From positions 4,286,522-4,350,521 of the forward strand of contig OX638329.1 in NCBI GenBank assembly GCA_951812755.1: DNA of 64,000 nt, given 5' to 3'. Positions 25,821-37,598 of this stretch are shown here, in pieces. How positions within the stretch are numbered: position 1 is the first letter of the stretch; each line of letters starts with the position of its first letter. The notes under the pieces are model-generated. The model saw nothing but the letters and a program-made list of their open reading frames with translations. It was not told the DNA's origin and did not search any database. The position numbers and the translations under genes are program-made. Origin of the DNA: an uncultured Latescibacterota bacterium. Its GTDB lineage: Bacteria; Latescibacterota; UBA2968.

Positions 25821-27029
25821 CTAAAACTGATCGATGGGACGACCAAATTTTTCGAGATAATCCTCGTGTACCATCTGCTCGTAAGCGGTCACGCCCTCGA
25901 GGGGCAACTTAACCGGAGCCATGCCGTTGAGCGACGATTCGTAAATCGCCATGGCCATCTCAACATCTTTGCGTCCTTCTACGCCATATTCTACCGGTTC
26001 ATCATGGAGCGCTGCATTGGCGATACTCATAATCTCGGAAGCATGACCAACACACCAATCGTCGATGGCGTAGTCGCGAAACGGATTCTCATAGACGATC
26101 TCGGGTTCCGTATGCACGACGATCCGCTGCAGCACATCCACGCCATCAATTTTGCGACGTACTGTCTCAACAGGGATATCCTGCATCTCCTCGCCGATGC
26201 GCAAACGCAGGGGGATCTCCGGGCCGAAATAGTCGGTATCGAGAATACCGCCAAGGGTGCCGATAATCTGGCAGTATTTCTGTGCCTCACCCAGCCGCGA
26301 CGTCTCATAAATACCCACTGCGCCGCTTTCAAAATCAATCATAGCATGCGCCCAGTCTTCATGGATACTCATGGGATCCGACCGGTACTTTCTCACCGCC
26401 GCGGTAATCTGCCGAGGCTCGCTTTGCGCGTACAAACGCAACTGTGACAACCGATGTGCCCCCATATCCATGCACATGCCAGAAGTGCGACCAAACCCCG
26501 AGATGGGTCGGCCCAAACCGCTGTGCGTAACAGTCGGCTCAAATGGATCCTGCCGCTTGGGCTCAACGAAATATACGCGAACGATATCGCCCAGAATCCC
26601 CTCTGTAATGAGCTTGATGATCATCCTCTGCTTCGGCATGCGAAAGTAATTTTCTGCCACTTCGAAATGCACGCTATTACGGCGGCAAGCATCGATGATA
26701 ATGTCGCAACAGGGCAAGGTCAGCGCCATCGGCTTTTCCACCATGACGTGTTTGCCGTGTTCTGCGATCAGCCTGGCAAGCACATGGTGTGTTGGGTCGC
26801 CGGCGATGACATCTACGGCCATGATGTCCGAGTGCTTTTCCAGCATCTGCTCGACACTGGTGTACCACGGAACACCGTAGATTTCTCCAGTCTGTTTTGC
26901 TAACAACTGATCCATGTCACAGAGCGCGACAAAATCGAGTTCGCCATGTTTGGCGAGTTCGCGCATTGTCGGCAAATGCCATTTTTGCGACGCCCTTCCA
27001 CAACCCAGAATGGCGACTTTGGCTTTCAT
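25821..27029 (-). CDS. Gfo/Idh/MocA family oxidoreductase
   Basis: A 402-residue NAD(P)-dependent enzyme. The N-terminal Rossmann motif is AILGCGRASQKWHLP (residues 6-20), and VMVEKPMALTLP contains the conserved EKP motif. CMDMGAHRLSQLRLYA carries the Asp/His of the catalytic region. It would oxidise or epimerise a sugar or inositol derivative in the cytoplasm. It lies 12 bases downstream of the epimerase-like gene on the same strand, and the pair reads as a typical catabolic step (dehydrogenase plus isomerase). Confidence 0.88.
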   Translation of the reverse strand: MKAKVAILGCGRASQKWHLPTMRELAKHGELDFVALCDMDQLLAKQTGEIYGVPWYTSVEQMLEKHSDIMAVDVIAGDPTHHVLARLIAEHGKHVMVEKPMALTLPCCDIIIDACRRNSVHFEVAENYFRMPKQRMIIKLITEGILGDIVRVYFVEPKRQDPFEPTVTHSGLGRPISGFGRTSGMCMDMGAHRLSQLRLYAQSEPRQITAAVRKYRSDPMSIHEDWAHAMIDFESGAVGIYETSRLGEAQKYCQIIGTLGGILDTDYFGPEIPLRLRIGEEMQDIPVETVRRKIDGVDVLQRIVVHTEPEIVYENPFRDYAIDDWCVGHASEIMSIANAALHDEPVEYGVEGRKDVEMAMAIYESSLNGMAPVKLPLEGVTAYEQMVHEDYLEKFGRPIDQF

Positions 27030-27041
27030 ATCGCTAACCCC

Positions 27042-27875
27042 TTACTGGTATGCTGCAGCGTGACGCCGGAGCATCGCAACACTTTCATCCACCTGATCTT
27101 CGGAAAGGCCATGCAGAATGACCGGCACGTCGAAGGAGAGCTTACAAAGTAACGATACATAATGGGCGTAATCGAGCTTGCCGGTACCTGCAGCGAGATG
27201 TCCGGCATCGCCACCGCGATCCAGATCTTTGCCATGGGCAATGGCAATGTAATCACCCAAAATCTCGAAAGCCTCGTCCAGTACCTCCTTCATACGAGAC
27301 AGGTCATCTTTGCCAAAAATATTGGCGGCATCCATCACGACTTTCAGGTTTGGTGAACCCATTTCATCAATCAGTTGCCGACTCTTATGCACTGTGCTGG
27401 CAACGTTATTTATCTCTGGTTCAAACGCAAGGGTCACGCCAGCCGCTTCGGCAACCGGCAGTACCTGTTCCAGGGTATTGTGTAACACCTCCCAGGCTTC
27501 TTCTGTATCATTATCCGGGTGCCAGCGCCACATGCTCTCCGAATCGCGCGATCCGGTACAGGTGGCAATCACCGAGGTACCCATTAGGTCACACGCCGGG
27601 ATAAGCAATTTGAGATGCTCGATAGCTTCCTGACGTTTTTCTTCATCGGGATGAACCATATTGACCGTGCCAGCCAAGGCAGCGATGACCATACCGCGCT
27701 TTTCGATCTCCGCACGAACTACAGGTGCCTTTGCGAGTTTATCAGATAGCGAACCCTCCATATTCAGGGATCCCAAATTGAATTGAAGATGCCTGATGTC
27801 GTGCCCGAGTATGGCGTCGAGCGATTCCTCCAGGGTCGGCCGAGCGATTTGGCCTGACATAATTCCTACTTGCAT
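27042..27875 (-). CDS. Sugar phosphate isomerase/epimerase
   Basis: A 277-residue TIM-barrel protein. LQFNLGSLN near the N-terminus, MVIAALAGTVNM, LAFEPEINNV with the ligand Glu, LKVVMDAANIF with Asp, and IAIAHGKDLD with His give the xylose-isomerase-like metal site. ATG at 27875 follows GAGG. It is the first gene of the two-gene unit with the oxidoreductase. Substrate unknown. Confidence 0.85.
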   Translation of the reverse strand: MQVGIMSGQIARPTLEESLDAILGHDIRHLQFNLGSLNMEGSLSDKLAKAPVVRAEIEKRGMVIAALAGTVNMVHPDEEKRQEAIEHLKLLIPACDLMGTSVIATCTGSRDSESMWRWHPDNDTEEAWEVLHNTLEQVLPVAEAAGVTLAFEPEINNVASTVHKSRQLIDEMGSPNLKVVMDAANIFGKDDLSRMKEVLDEAFEILGDYIAIAHGKDLDRGGDAGHLAAGTGKLDYAHYVSLLCKLSFDVPVILHGLSEDQVDESVAMLRRHAAAYQ

Positions 27876-28045
27876 GGTGTGTCCTCAGGTTATGAGCCAG
27901 CGGTTGCTGGCTGATTGGTCAGAAGATCCGTAAAAAGTTGTTGTTCACTCATCGCGTCACTCCCATCCGGTTAATAATCTAATGAAATCGTCAAGCCTAC
28001 TCAAAGGAGTCTCCGATGAACATCGATGATATCCGCCAGACATAA

Positions 28046-28076
28046 GGGGAGGACACCAACATTCAGTGTCCTCCCC
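28046..28076. terminator. Strong hairpin, probable terminator of the lost katG
   Basis: GGGGAGGACAC (28046-28056) and GTGTCCTCCCC (28066-28076) form a perfect 11-bp stem with a 9-base loop. A T-run is poor on both sides. On the minus strand it lies about 30 bases after the stop of the katG remnant, where a terminator of that gene would be expected. Confidence 0.55.
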
Positions 28077-28106
28077 TGCACGAACTTGCGGTCCCAACCT
28101 TTGAGA

Positions 28107-28178
28107 TTACGATAGGTCAAAGCGATTGAGATTTATCACCTTGTCCCACGCATTCACGAAGTCGCGCACGAACGTCCC
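28107..28178 (-). pseudogene. Remnant of a second katG 3' end
   Basis: The minus strand encodes FVRDFVNAWDKVINLNRFDL, then Ser-stop, in frame. The intact KatG ends [20 protein letters not shown], then Ala-stop. By hand the 69 aligned bases differ at about 11 positions (84% identity), so this is a separate katG lineage, not a fresh copy. Homology stops at about 28175, five bases before the stop of the VOC gene. The intergenic stretch 27876-28179 otherwise holds only the hairpin. Confidence 0.88.
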
Positions 28179-28179
28179 C

Positions 28180-29097
28180 CTATAAATCCGCGTTGATGTC
28201 CTTCACAGCCCAGCCTGGATCAGGGTCGCCAGCCATCGCCTTCCGAATGTCGGGACTGGGCGCTCCTGCCGTACCCCAGAGATCCGCAGTTTCCGGCACC
28301 CGTCTCCACACCGCGGGTTCGTGCGTTGCGTCGTCTTCGATGTACTCTATGTCGCTGGAAAATTCGTTCACGTATCCAGCCGGATCCTTGTAGTAGCAGA
28401 AGATGTTGTTGCCCGGGCCGTGACGCCCCGGTCCCCAGTCGGGTTCCTGCCCTTGGGCACGCAGGTTGGAGACCCCTTTCATCACGTCATCTACGTTAGC
28501 CATCACGTACGCGACATGGTGGACCGATGCGTAATCTGCGCGATTGAAGACAATGGCGTGATGTCTCCGGTCGCATCGCAGGAAGACCATCTGGTTCTCA
28601 ATCCAGTCCGAGACCCGAAACCCGAGAATTTCGGTGTAGAACTCCACGACCTGATCAATCCTCGGAGTGTTGAGGCCCACATGGCACAGCCGGCGGGGGG
28701 CGACTTTCCCGGCAGACCAGCCGTTCGGGTGTTCGGCCACGCCAGCCGATAGCTCGATGCAGCGGTTCTCCGGGTCAAGAAACCGAAACCCGTATCCGCC
28801 GCCGGGTTCGTCCAGGTCGTCCGGCTGCGCCACGAGGGTAGTTCCCTGCCGTTCGAGTTCGGTTGCCGCCGCGTCAACTGCTTCGCGCCCGTCAAGGCCG
28901 AAGGCTAAGTGGTGGAGCCCACGCCGTTCCGCTTGATGCAGACTGAGAATGTGGTGCTCGGACGACGCCCCGCGGAGATATCGTACATGCCGATCTTCTC
29001 CGGCCGATTGGAGTCCCCAGACCTCGAGGTAGAACTCGGCGTGGGTCGCGATCGCCGACGACAGCAACCCCACATGCCGGATGTCCTGGATCTTCAT
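28180..29097 (-). CDS. VOC-family extradiol dioxygenase-like protein
   Basis: A 305-residue protein from the ATG at 29097, which has AGGGGAG upstream; a longer form would overlap the next gene. Two VOC modules are visible: IRHVGLLSSAIATHAEFYLE onward (residues 1-125) and RRLCHVGLNTPRIDQVVEFY onward (about 132-255). In the second module LCHVGL, VHHVAYVM and YVNEFSSD give the His-His-Glu iron triad of type I extradiol dioxygenases. It probably cleaves a catechol-like ring in the cytoplasm, but the aromatic substrate is unknown. It appears GC-richer than the genes before it and marks the edge of a transferred block. Confidence 0.82.
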   Translation of the reverse strand: MKIQDIRHVGLLSSAIATHAEFYLEVWGLQSAGEDRHVRYLRGASSEHHILSLHQAERRGLHHLAFGLDGREAVDAAATELERQGTTLVAQPDDLDEPGGGYGFRFLDPENRCIELSAGVAEHPNGWSAGKVAPRRLCHVGLNTPRIDQVVEFYTEILGFRVSDWIENQMVFLRCDRRHHAIVFNRADYASVHHVAYVMANVDDVMKGVSNLRAQGQEPDWGPGRHGPGNNIFCYYKDPAGYVNEFSSDIEYIEDDATHEPAVWRRVPETADLWGTAGAPSPDIRKAMAGDPDPGWAVKDINADL

Positions 29098-29137
29098 CAG
29101 AGCGGCTCCCCTGCAGGTTTCTCGGTGGGTGGTTCTC

Positions 29138-29758
29138 TCATAAGACATTCCTCCGGGTCAACTCGATCTTCAAGTCCTGTCGGATGTAGATTTCGACGAA
29201 CTCACGCAGCCACACGTCCTTCGCAAGCGTGAACCGCTTGATCAGTTTCTGCTCGGGTCTGTCCGTGAGGTAAACGATGCGCCACAGGTTCAGAGGTCGC
29301 AATTCGTCACCATCGACAGAATGCTCAACGTGAAAGAGAGGCTGTCCTTCCCCTGCTCGAAGCAAGTTCCCGTCCTTGTCGAGGAGTTCCGCTGTCCCGA
29401 TGAAAGTGGCACTCTGCCGCGCAGGGTTAAGGAGGACCTGTTCGAGGACCAACCCGTGCTCTGACGGCTTAAGCCAGAGGCGCTGCCGCGAGCATCGCAC
29501 GAAGGATTCGGCTCCGTCGGCCGCCGCTTGCTGGCGCCAATAGTGGGAACTGCCCGCCGTTACAACAGAAGGAATATAGAGATCGGGCCGGAACGCCTTT
29601 TTCACCTCCATGTCCCACAACATGGTCCGGGTAAACTTGAGCGGTTTATTCGTGCGGTAATACTGGGCAAGCACCAGGTTGATGTCAACCGGAGACAGCT
29701 CGATTCGGGTGTTGCCTGGGTCGGTCCAGGCCCGCTCGAACTCTTCTTCATGTTTCAA
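29138..29758 (-). CDS. Unrecognised protein in the VOC/permease block
   Basis: A 206-residue soluble protein that I do not recognise. It has the segments IELSPVDINLVLAQYYRTNK, FRPDLYIPSVV, SRQRLWLKPSEHGLVLEQVL and a C-terminal REFVEIYIRQDLKIEL; no membrane segment or signal is seen. It lies between the VOC protein (40-base gap) and the permease (23-base gap) on the same strand with similar GC, so it is likely co-transcribed and may act on the same compound. Confidence 0.6.
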   Translation of the reverse strand: MKHEEEFERAWTDPGNTRIELSPVDINLVLAQYYRTNKPLKFTRTMLWDMEVKKAFRPDLYIPSVVTAGSSHYWRQQAAADGAESFVRCSRQRLWLKPSEHGLVLEQVLLNPARQSATFIGTAELLDKDGNLLRAGEGQPLFHVEHSVDGDELRPLNLWRIVYLTDRPEQKLIKRFTLAKDVWLREFVEIYIRQDLKIELTRRNVL

Positions 29759-29781
29759 ATGCTTCCTGCCTGGTCGAAGAT

Positions 29782-31542
29782 TTAACGGTTCTCATCGCCC
29801 GTCTCCGGAACTTTTACCTGGACGGTCACGATATCCGTGTCGTGGAATTGCTGGTGGCGAACAGAGGACGCGATGTGCCGCAACAGCCGTAGCGAGACTT
29901 CCCGCTCCATCAGCACGTCATCGGGCCGGTCCGTCAGCAATCCGATCCGGTCCTGAACGTTCTCCTCGCCCACCGCGGCAATGAACTCGAGGACAGCATC
30001 GCCGCTCTCCTTGTGTGCCTTCACGAGAAGGCGCCGCTGCTCGCGTTTCTCCCGGCCCTCGTCCTGCCCGATCAGCGTCAGCAACGTCTCCTCGCTAGCG
30101 GCGTCGAGACGGTCGACCATCTTCGCCCCCCAGCCGTTGCGGGATGCGAACGCATTGAGGAACGCCCTGATCTTCGGCAACACGGACAGATCGAGTTCCA
30201 CTTCGATCCGGCTGCGGCGGGGCGCCGTCACTTCCAGAAACAAAGTCATGAGAATCGCCATGATTCCCCCGGCCGTTATGCCGTTCCCCAGCAGACCGCC
30301 CCCCAACTCCGCGAGAATCTCGGGGAATAAGAGATCGTTCTGGCAGCCGACGCCAACCCAGAAGGCGACACCGGCGATCAGCGCTTTGCGATGATCAATC
30401 CCGTCCTGTACCACCTCCGTCATCCCACGGACAAAGGTCAGCGCCAGCACGACGGTCAGATAGGCGACGACGACCGGGCTGGGTATCGCCAGTATCATGG
30501 CAAGTGCCTTGGGCAAGAACGCCAGCACGATCAGCACGCCGGCGGCAACGATTCCCACGCGGCGGGCCGCGACCCCCGTAAGCTCTACCGTCGGGACGCT
30601 GACTCCGATGGTCTGAGTCGGCACGATCCCCGTGATGCCCGATAGCAGTTTGCCGATGCCGTCCGCCGTCACCGCGCCCTCCACCGCACGGTAGTCCACG
30701 GCCCGCGGCCGGCGCCACGACACGCGCTGGATGGCGACCGCACCGGTAATCGTCTGGATGGCGCCGATGAGGGCTACGAATGCGAAGGCAGGCAGAAGTC
30801 CCACGAAGGCAGGACCGAGGTCGAGTCCGATACCCGGCCAGTTGCCCTGTGGCAATCCGATCCACGGAGCTCGGGCAACCAGGTCGAGGTCATAGAGTCC
30901 CAGCGATCCGCCAAGAACCGAACCCGCAATCACCCCGATGAGCGGTGCCCATAAACGCAGCGTTGCCCCCGCCTTCAGGGAGATGCCTCCGATGACCAGG
31001 CCCGTCGCTACCGCAGTGAGCGGCGCACTGAGCGCCATGTCGTGCGGCGCGTCGGCCAGGCGACTGAATACGACCGGCAGCACGGTCGCGGGTATCAGCA
31101 TGTTCACGGTACCGACGATGGTCGGTGTCAGAAGCCGCCTGAACAGGGCGAGCCGCATCGAAATCACGATCGGGACGAGCGACGATGCGACGACCAGGGT
31201 AGCGAGCAGCGCTGGACCGCCCTCGATGAGGGCGCTGACGCAAACTCCGATATAGGCTCCGGCGGGGCCCATAAAGAGCAGGTATCCCGCTCCAACCCGG
31301 CTCAGCCTGAGCGCTTGCAGAGCCGTGCAGATACCACTGACGGCGACCGCACCGAACACGGCCCAGGACAGGTACGCATCGGTTCCGCCGCTGGCTCTGA
31401 TGACGATTGTGGGGATAAAGATGATGCTTGTTATGCCGAGGACTACCAGCTGCAGGCCGCTGCCCAGAGACACAAGTGCCGGAGGACTCTCGTCGGGTTC
31501 GTAGTGAACGTCAGGAGCGCCTTGCTCGTGACGGTTGCTCAT
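29782..31542 (-). CDS. NCS2/SulP-like xanthine/uracil permease with soluble C-terminal domain
   Basis: A 586-residue membrane protein. The ATG at 31542 has AAGGAGG upstream; the 14 extra codons before it are not needed. Hydrophobic segments from about residue 25 to 440 give a 12-14 helix transporter of the nucleobase/ascorbate type (GYLLFMGPAGAYIGV, GIVPTQTIGVSVPTVELTG). The last 150 residues are soluble and resemble an HATPase-like domain (NGWGAKMVDRLDAASEETLL, REVSLRLLRHIASS). That fusion is unusual but known in this permease group as I recall. It may import a purine-like or aromatic substrate for the adjacent dioxygenase. Confidence 0.75.
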   Translation of the reverse strand: MSNRHEQGAPDVHYEPDESPPALVSLGSGLQLVVLGITSIIFIPTIVIRASGGTDAYLSWAVFGAVAVSGICTALQALRLSRVGAGYLLFMGPAGAYIGVCVSALIEGGPALLATLVVASSLVPIVISMRLALFRRLLTPTIVGTVNMLIPATVLPVVFSRLADAPHDMALSAPLTAVATGLVIGGISLKAGATLRLWAPLIGVIAGSVLGGSLGLYDLDLVARAPWIGLPQGNWPGIGLDLGPAFVGLLPAFAFVALIGAIQTITGAVAIQRVSWRRPRAVDYRAVEGAVTADGIGKLLSGITGIVPTQTIGVSVPTVELTGVAARRVGIVAAGVLIVLAFLPKALAMILAIPSPVVVAYLTVVLALTFVRGMTEVVQDGIDHRKALIAGVAFWVGVGCQNDLLFPEILAELGGGLLGNGITAGGIMAILMTLFLEVTAPRRSRIEVELDLSVLPKIRAFLNAFASRNGWGAKMVDRLDAASEETLLTLIGQDEGREKREQRRLLVKAHKESGDAVLEFIAAVGEENVQDRIGLLTDRPDDVLMEREVSLRLLRHIASSVRHQQFHDTDIVTVQVKVPETGDENR

Positions 31543-31617
31543 GATACCTCCTTGGCCAGCCTGCGCACACCTTGTGATCCTCACGCCCGGAGATATTTGG
31601 GCGGTGCGGCAACGCGA

Positions 31618-31917
31618 TCAGCCAGGGCGTCCCGTCAACCAGTTCCAGGGGCGAATGTGAGACTCGGCGAAGGTGCCCGCCTGAGCATAGGGACTGCCGG
31701 CAACAAATGCCTGCGCCACCTCGAGCGAGGGAGCTTCGATCACGAGGACAAAGCCGGTAACGGTTTGGTCACTCTCGCTGAGCGTCTGCCCACCATGATG
31801 AACGGTCACATCAGGATGTTGGGTGAGATCGTGAAGGTAGGCCGCAAATGCATCCTGCAATTGGAGCCGTTCTTGTCCCATTTCTTCTTTGTGAGTCGCG
31901 AAGACTACGAAATACAT
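31618..31917 (-). CDS. YCII-family protein
   Basis: A 99-residue protein. MYFVVFATHKEEM, the mid-chain VHHGGQT with its His, the VIEAPSLEVAQAFVAGSPYA segment and IRPWNW are typical of YCII domains. ATG follows AGGAGAG by a few bases. The family is dimeric and ferredoxin-like, often beside oxygenases. It lies 16 bases downstream of katG and is probably co-transcribed with it and with the permease. Confidence 0.85.
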   Translation of the reverse strand: MYFVVFATHKEEMGQERLQLQDAFAAYLHDLTQHPDVTVHHGGQTLSESDQTVTGFVLVIEAPSLEVAQAFVAGSPYAQAGTFAESHIRPWNWLTGRPG

Positions 31918-31933
31918 ATAGCACTCTCCTTTA

Positions 31934-34421
<2,488 letters not shown>

Positions 34422-35453
34422 ATGTTTGAATTGATCTTTTTTGTCAGTTTTGCCGTTTTCTTTTCTTTTATGTGTTCACTTTTTGAAGCGGCATTGTATT
34501 CAGTTCCTGTTGGGCATATCGAATCGCTGGCGAAATCTGGCAGTGTTTCTGGCCGGTTATTGAAAAAGTTTAGAGAAAATGTGGATGTGCCCATTGCGGG
34601 TATTCTATCACTTAACACAATTGCACATACAGGTGGAGCCGCCCTTGCTGGAGCGGCAGCTGCAGAAGTTCTGGGTGAGCCGTGGTTGCCGCATTTTTCA
34701 GTGGTATTTACCCTGATTATTCTTTTGTGTTCTGAGATTATCCCAAAGACGATTGGCGTGGTTTATGCCCGGCACCTTGTATCCTTGATTGCCTATCCCA
34801 TCCAGTTCTTAATCTGGATACAAGCACCGCTTATCTGGCTGTGCCAATTTGTGACACGGCTAATATCTCCTGGAAAAGTTGAACATGTCGTATCTTCAGA
34901 AGAACTCATAGCATTGGTAAATATAGGGCGACAGGCGGGAACCATTGATGCAGAAGAAGGCAGTGCCATTCAAAATATTCTATTGTTAAAAGAGAAAACA
35001 GTGCAGGAAATAATGACACCGCGCACGGTCATTTATTCGCTTCAAGCCCAGCAAAAAGTAAGCGAGGTATTACAAATTGGTGTTCCATCATATAGTCGCA
35101 TTCCCATAGTAGATGAAGATGCCGAAGATGTTGTTGGGATCGTGTACCGTCGGGATATTTTGTCATCGGCTGCCGAAGGTCGCGAAGATACTCCCATTCA
35201 AAGTTTCTCGCGAGGCGCGCACTTTGTGGTGGAAACGCTGACGTTGGATCGGGTGTTGCGCATGTTTCTTGAGCGCAGGCAACATCTGTTTGTCGTGATT
35301 GATGAATACGGTGGATTGACTGGCGTGGTGACCCTGGAAGACGTGCTTGAAGAGATAATTGGACATGAAATTGTGGATGAGACAGATGAGGTTGTGGATC
35401 TGCGCGAACTTGCCCGTCGCCGCCGCCGTCAGGCTATGGAGAACATAGAATAA
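34422..35453 (+). CDS. CNNM/CBS-domain membrane protein (hemolysin-like family)
   Basis: A 343-residue membrane protein. The first 145 residues hold three or four transmembrane helices of a CNNM/DUF21 domain, with CSLFEAALYSVP and SEIIPKTIGV as family marks. Two CBS domains follow (about 195-310): VQEIMTPRTVIYSLQA and FVVIDEYGGLTGVVTLEDVL. The C-terminal CorC/HlyC domain is absent and replaced by a basic tail. Such proteins are linked to magnesium or cobalt ion transport. SD GGGGAG is present. It stands alone between katG and a secreted-protein operon. Confidence 0.88.
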   Translation: MFELIFFVSFAVFFSFMCSLFEAALYSVPVGHIESLAKSGSVSGRLLKKFRENVDVPIAGILSLNTIAHTGGAALAGAAAAEVLGEPWLPHFSVVFTLIILLCSEIIPKTIGVVYARHLVSLIAYPIQFLIWIQAPLIWLCQFVTRLISPGKVEHVVSSEELIALVNIGRQAGTIDAEEGSAIQNILLLKEKTVQEIMTPRTVIYSLQAQQKVSEVLQIGVPSYSRIPIVDEDAEDVVGIVYRRDILSSAAEGREDTPIQSFSRGAHFVVETLTLDRVLRMFLERRQHLFVVIDEYGGLTGVVTLEDVLEEIIGHEIVDETDEVVDLRELARRRRRQAMENIE

Positions 35454-35530
35454 GAAGTGAGCTTGCTGCATCAGTGATGCTGTCCCTATTGTCAGGTGTA
35501 TTTCCCTTTTCTAACATGGAGGAATAGCCG

Positions 35531-36685
35531 ATGAGAACAAAATTCATCTTTGTATTTTGCCTTTGCAGTTTTATGGGACTGGCTTTGGCACAACAAAGGA
35601 CATCGGAGACGGATCCGCGTTTCAAAAGATTCCTGACACAGTATCCGAAGGCGGATAAGAATAAGGACGGAATCCTTACAGCAGCGGAATGGCGCGCATA
35701 TCAGGCCGAAACAATTGGGCCAAACAGCACGCAACCCAACCGGACTGGCGCGCGGATACAAAAGACCCTGATTCACAAACCGGACAAAGCCGAGTTCGCC
35801 AAATTCATAGAAATGGGGAAAAACTCGGCGCAACGAGGCCCTCTATCCTTTGAGAAAGGAAATGGACTTCGAATCGTAATGACAGGACATAGCTGGGTCG
35901 CACCGGGCCGAAACAAGCTCCTCGAAATTGCCGGGGCGGCGGGATACGCGGGCCATCGCCAGCGCGTCCACGGAGGGGGCGGATCGACAGGAGCCGCCAA
36001 TGCAATATGGCTCAAGGAATTCGGCAAATGGAACGAAGACACACCCCCTGCGCCCATTTTGCTGCCCGCGATTGCAACTGGAGAATGGGACGTCATGACC
36101 TGGGGCTGCTATTACGATGACCTGCCCGAGTATTACACACAATGGATTGACTTCTGCCTTGAGAACAATCCCGAAATGAGATTCTATATCCAGGACGGAT
36201 GGCCACGACATCTTCCCTCTTACAAGGAAAAGCATCCCGACGAGGTGATGGCCAGCCTGGAGGCCGATCACAAAAACCTGCAAAAAACCATCGGCAAACT
36301 GCTATACACCAGTTTGGAAGAGAAGTATCCTGGAAAAGTTCACATGATCCCAGCAGGAGAAGCCGTCATGAAGATGATCCGGTTATACCATGAAGGGAAG
36401 CTGCCTGAATTCGACTGCATTGATGAAGACCGGGGGCGAGCTGGCAAGCGCGGAATCTATCGAGACGGCGGTCACCTATCCAGAACAAGCGGGATTGAGC
36501 AACTGGCGGGATATGTGTACTTCGGAATGCTTTACCGGAAAAGTCCGGAAACCATCGCCGATTACGCGCCGGAAGGAATCCCAGAACGGGTTGATAGGAT
36601 TATGCGTCGGGTGGCCTGGGAGGCAATCGTTGAAAGCCCTTATGCTGGCATCGCCGATGAAAACCAGGATGGGCTGGCGGATTAG
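35531..36685 (+). CDS. Secreted SGNH-hydrolase-like protein with EF-hand
   Basis: A 384-residue exported protein with a signal peptide (MRTKFIFVFCLCSFMGLALA). An EF-hand-like calcium loop, DKNKDGILTAAEW, lies at about 42-54. From about 110 an SGNH-like core appears: GLRIVMTGHSW gives block I with Ser, GGGGSTGAANAIW a glycine-rich turn, and RDGGHLSRTSG the C-terminal Asp/His-type block. The last residues DENQDGLAD look like a second calcium loop. It may be an esterase or deacetylase for polysaccharide side groups. The next gene, a PhyH oxygenase, is 23 bases away. Confidence 0.65.
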   Translation: MRTKFIFVFCLCSFMGLALAQQRTSETDPRFKRFLTQYPKADKNKDGILTAAEWRAYQAETIGPNSTQPNRTGARIQKTLIHKPDKAEFAKFIEMGKNSAQRGPLSFEKGNGLRIVMTGHSWVAPGRNKLLEIAGAAGYAGHRQRVHGGGGSTGAANAIWLKEFGKWNEDTPPAPILLPAIATGEWDVMTWGCYYDDLPEYYTQWIDFCLENNPEMRFYIQDGWPRHLPSYKEKHPDEVMASLEADHKNLQKTIGKLLYTSLEEKYPGKVHMIPAGEAVMKMIRLYHEGKLPEFDCIDEDRGRAGKRGIYRDGGHLSRTSGIEQLAGYVYFGMLYRKSPETIADYAPEGIPERVDRIMRRVAWEAIVESPYAGIADENQDGLAD

Positions 36686-36708
36686 GCCATTAACAAAGGA
36701 AATCTGTT

Positions 36709-37572
36709 ATGAGAAGAGACGAGATACGCGATAAGAATTGGAAACAGGAAGTGCTGGACAAGGGATATTTCATCTTTCAGGGATTGTTGAACCAGGACGA
36801 TATCCCCGCGATCAAAGAGCGCGTTCGGTTTATTGCCGAACACGCCGACATATACGAGCGATTAGGAGTTGGGCACGTGAAGGAAGACCAGCCGAATGCC
36901 GGGGATCCATTGCACCGTTTTTATCGACTGAATAGTCCGGCGTATCACAATGAGACGCTCTGGAAGAAGATGATTTCAAATCCGCGAACCGTCGGGCTGG
37001 TGCGCTCTGTTTTACAGGATGACTTTTGTGTAAACGCCGGTGGTTTCTTTTTAAAACCACCCAGGCACGGTTCTATTACTCCCTGGCATCAGGATTCTGC
37101 AGCCTGGAACATGCCCCCGGCCCCCTATGATCCCAACGAGCCTATGATGTTTGATTTTTGGATTGCAATTGATCGGGCAACAAAAGAAAATGGATGCTTG
37201 CAGTTGATTCCTTTTTCACAGAAGCTGGGCCGCATTGCACACCAGCGGCAGGGCAATAAGCTCACGGAAGTGGATCCGCGCGATCACGGCTATAACCCCG
37301 AACAGGATGCAGTGGCCTGTGAGATGGAACCCGGAGATATTCTCGTGTGGCATCAAAATGCATTGCACTATAGCGGACCAAACCGTTCGGACAAACAACG
37401 CATCGGTCTGGCAGGGACGTTTATCGCCAAACGCGATGTGCCCTGGATGCGGGTGCTCAGGCCTAAAAATCAATACCTGGATTATTTACCCGTGTGTGAA
37501 AATGGTCATCCCCTCGATTTACCGAAAGAATTCCTGATTGATGAAGATCGGGTACTGGCGATGGCGAGTTAG
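36709..37572 (+). CDS. Phytanoyl-CoA dioxygenase family (PhyH) oxygenase
   Basis: A 287-residue Fe(II)/2-oxoglutarate oxygenase. The iron triad is H127 and D129 in PWHQDSAAW plus the distal His in ILVWHQNALHYSGPN; R in SDKQRIGLAG would bind 2-oxoglutarate. No export signal. Bacterial members hydroxylate diverse small molecules, so phytanate is not implied. It lies between an SGNH-like protein and a sulfatase on the same strand, so it may process a component of the same sulfated compound. Confidence 0.87.
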   Translation: MRRDEIRDKNWKQEVLDKGYFIFQGLLNQDDIPAIKERVRFIAEHADIYERLGVGHVKEDQPNAGDPLHRFYRLNSPAYHNETLWKKMISNPRTVGLVRSVLQDDFCVNAGGFFLKPPRHGSITPWHQDSAAWNMPPAPYDPNEPMMFDFWIAIDRATKENGCLQLIPFSQKLGRIAHQRQGNKLTEVDPRDHGYNPEQDAVACEMEPGDILVWHQNALHYSGPNRSDKQRIGLAGTFIAKRDVPWMRVLRPKNQYLDYLPVCENGHPLDLPKEFLIDEDRVLAMAS

Positions 37573-37598
37573 AGAAAACTATTTACAAGGACACAAGT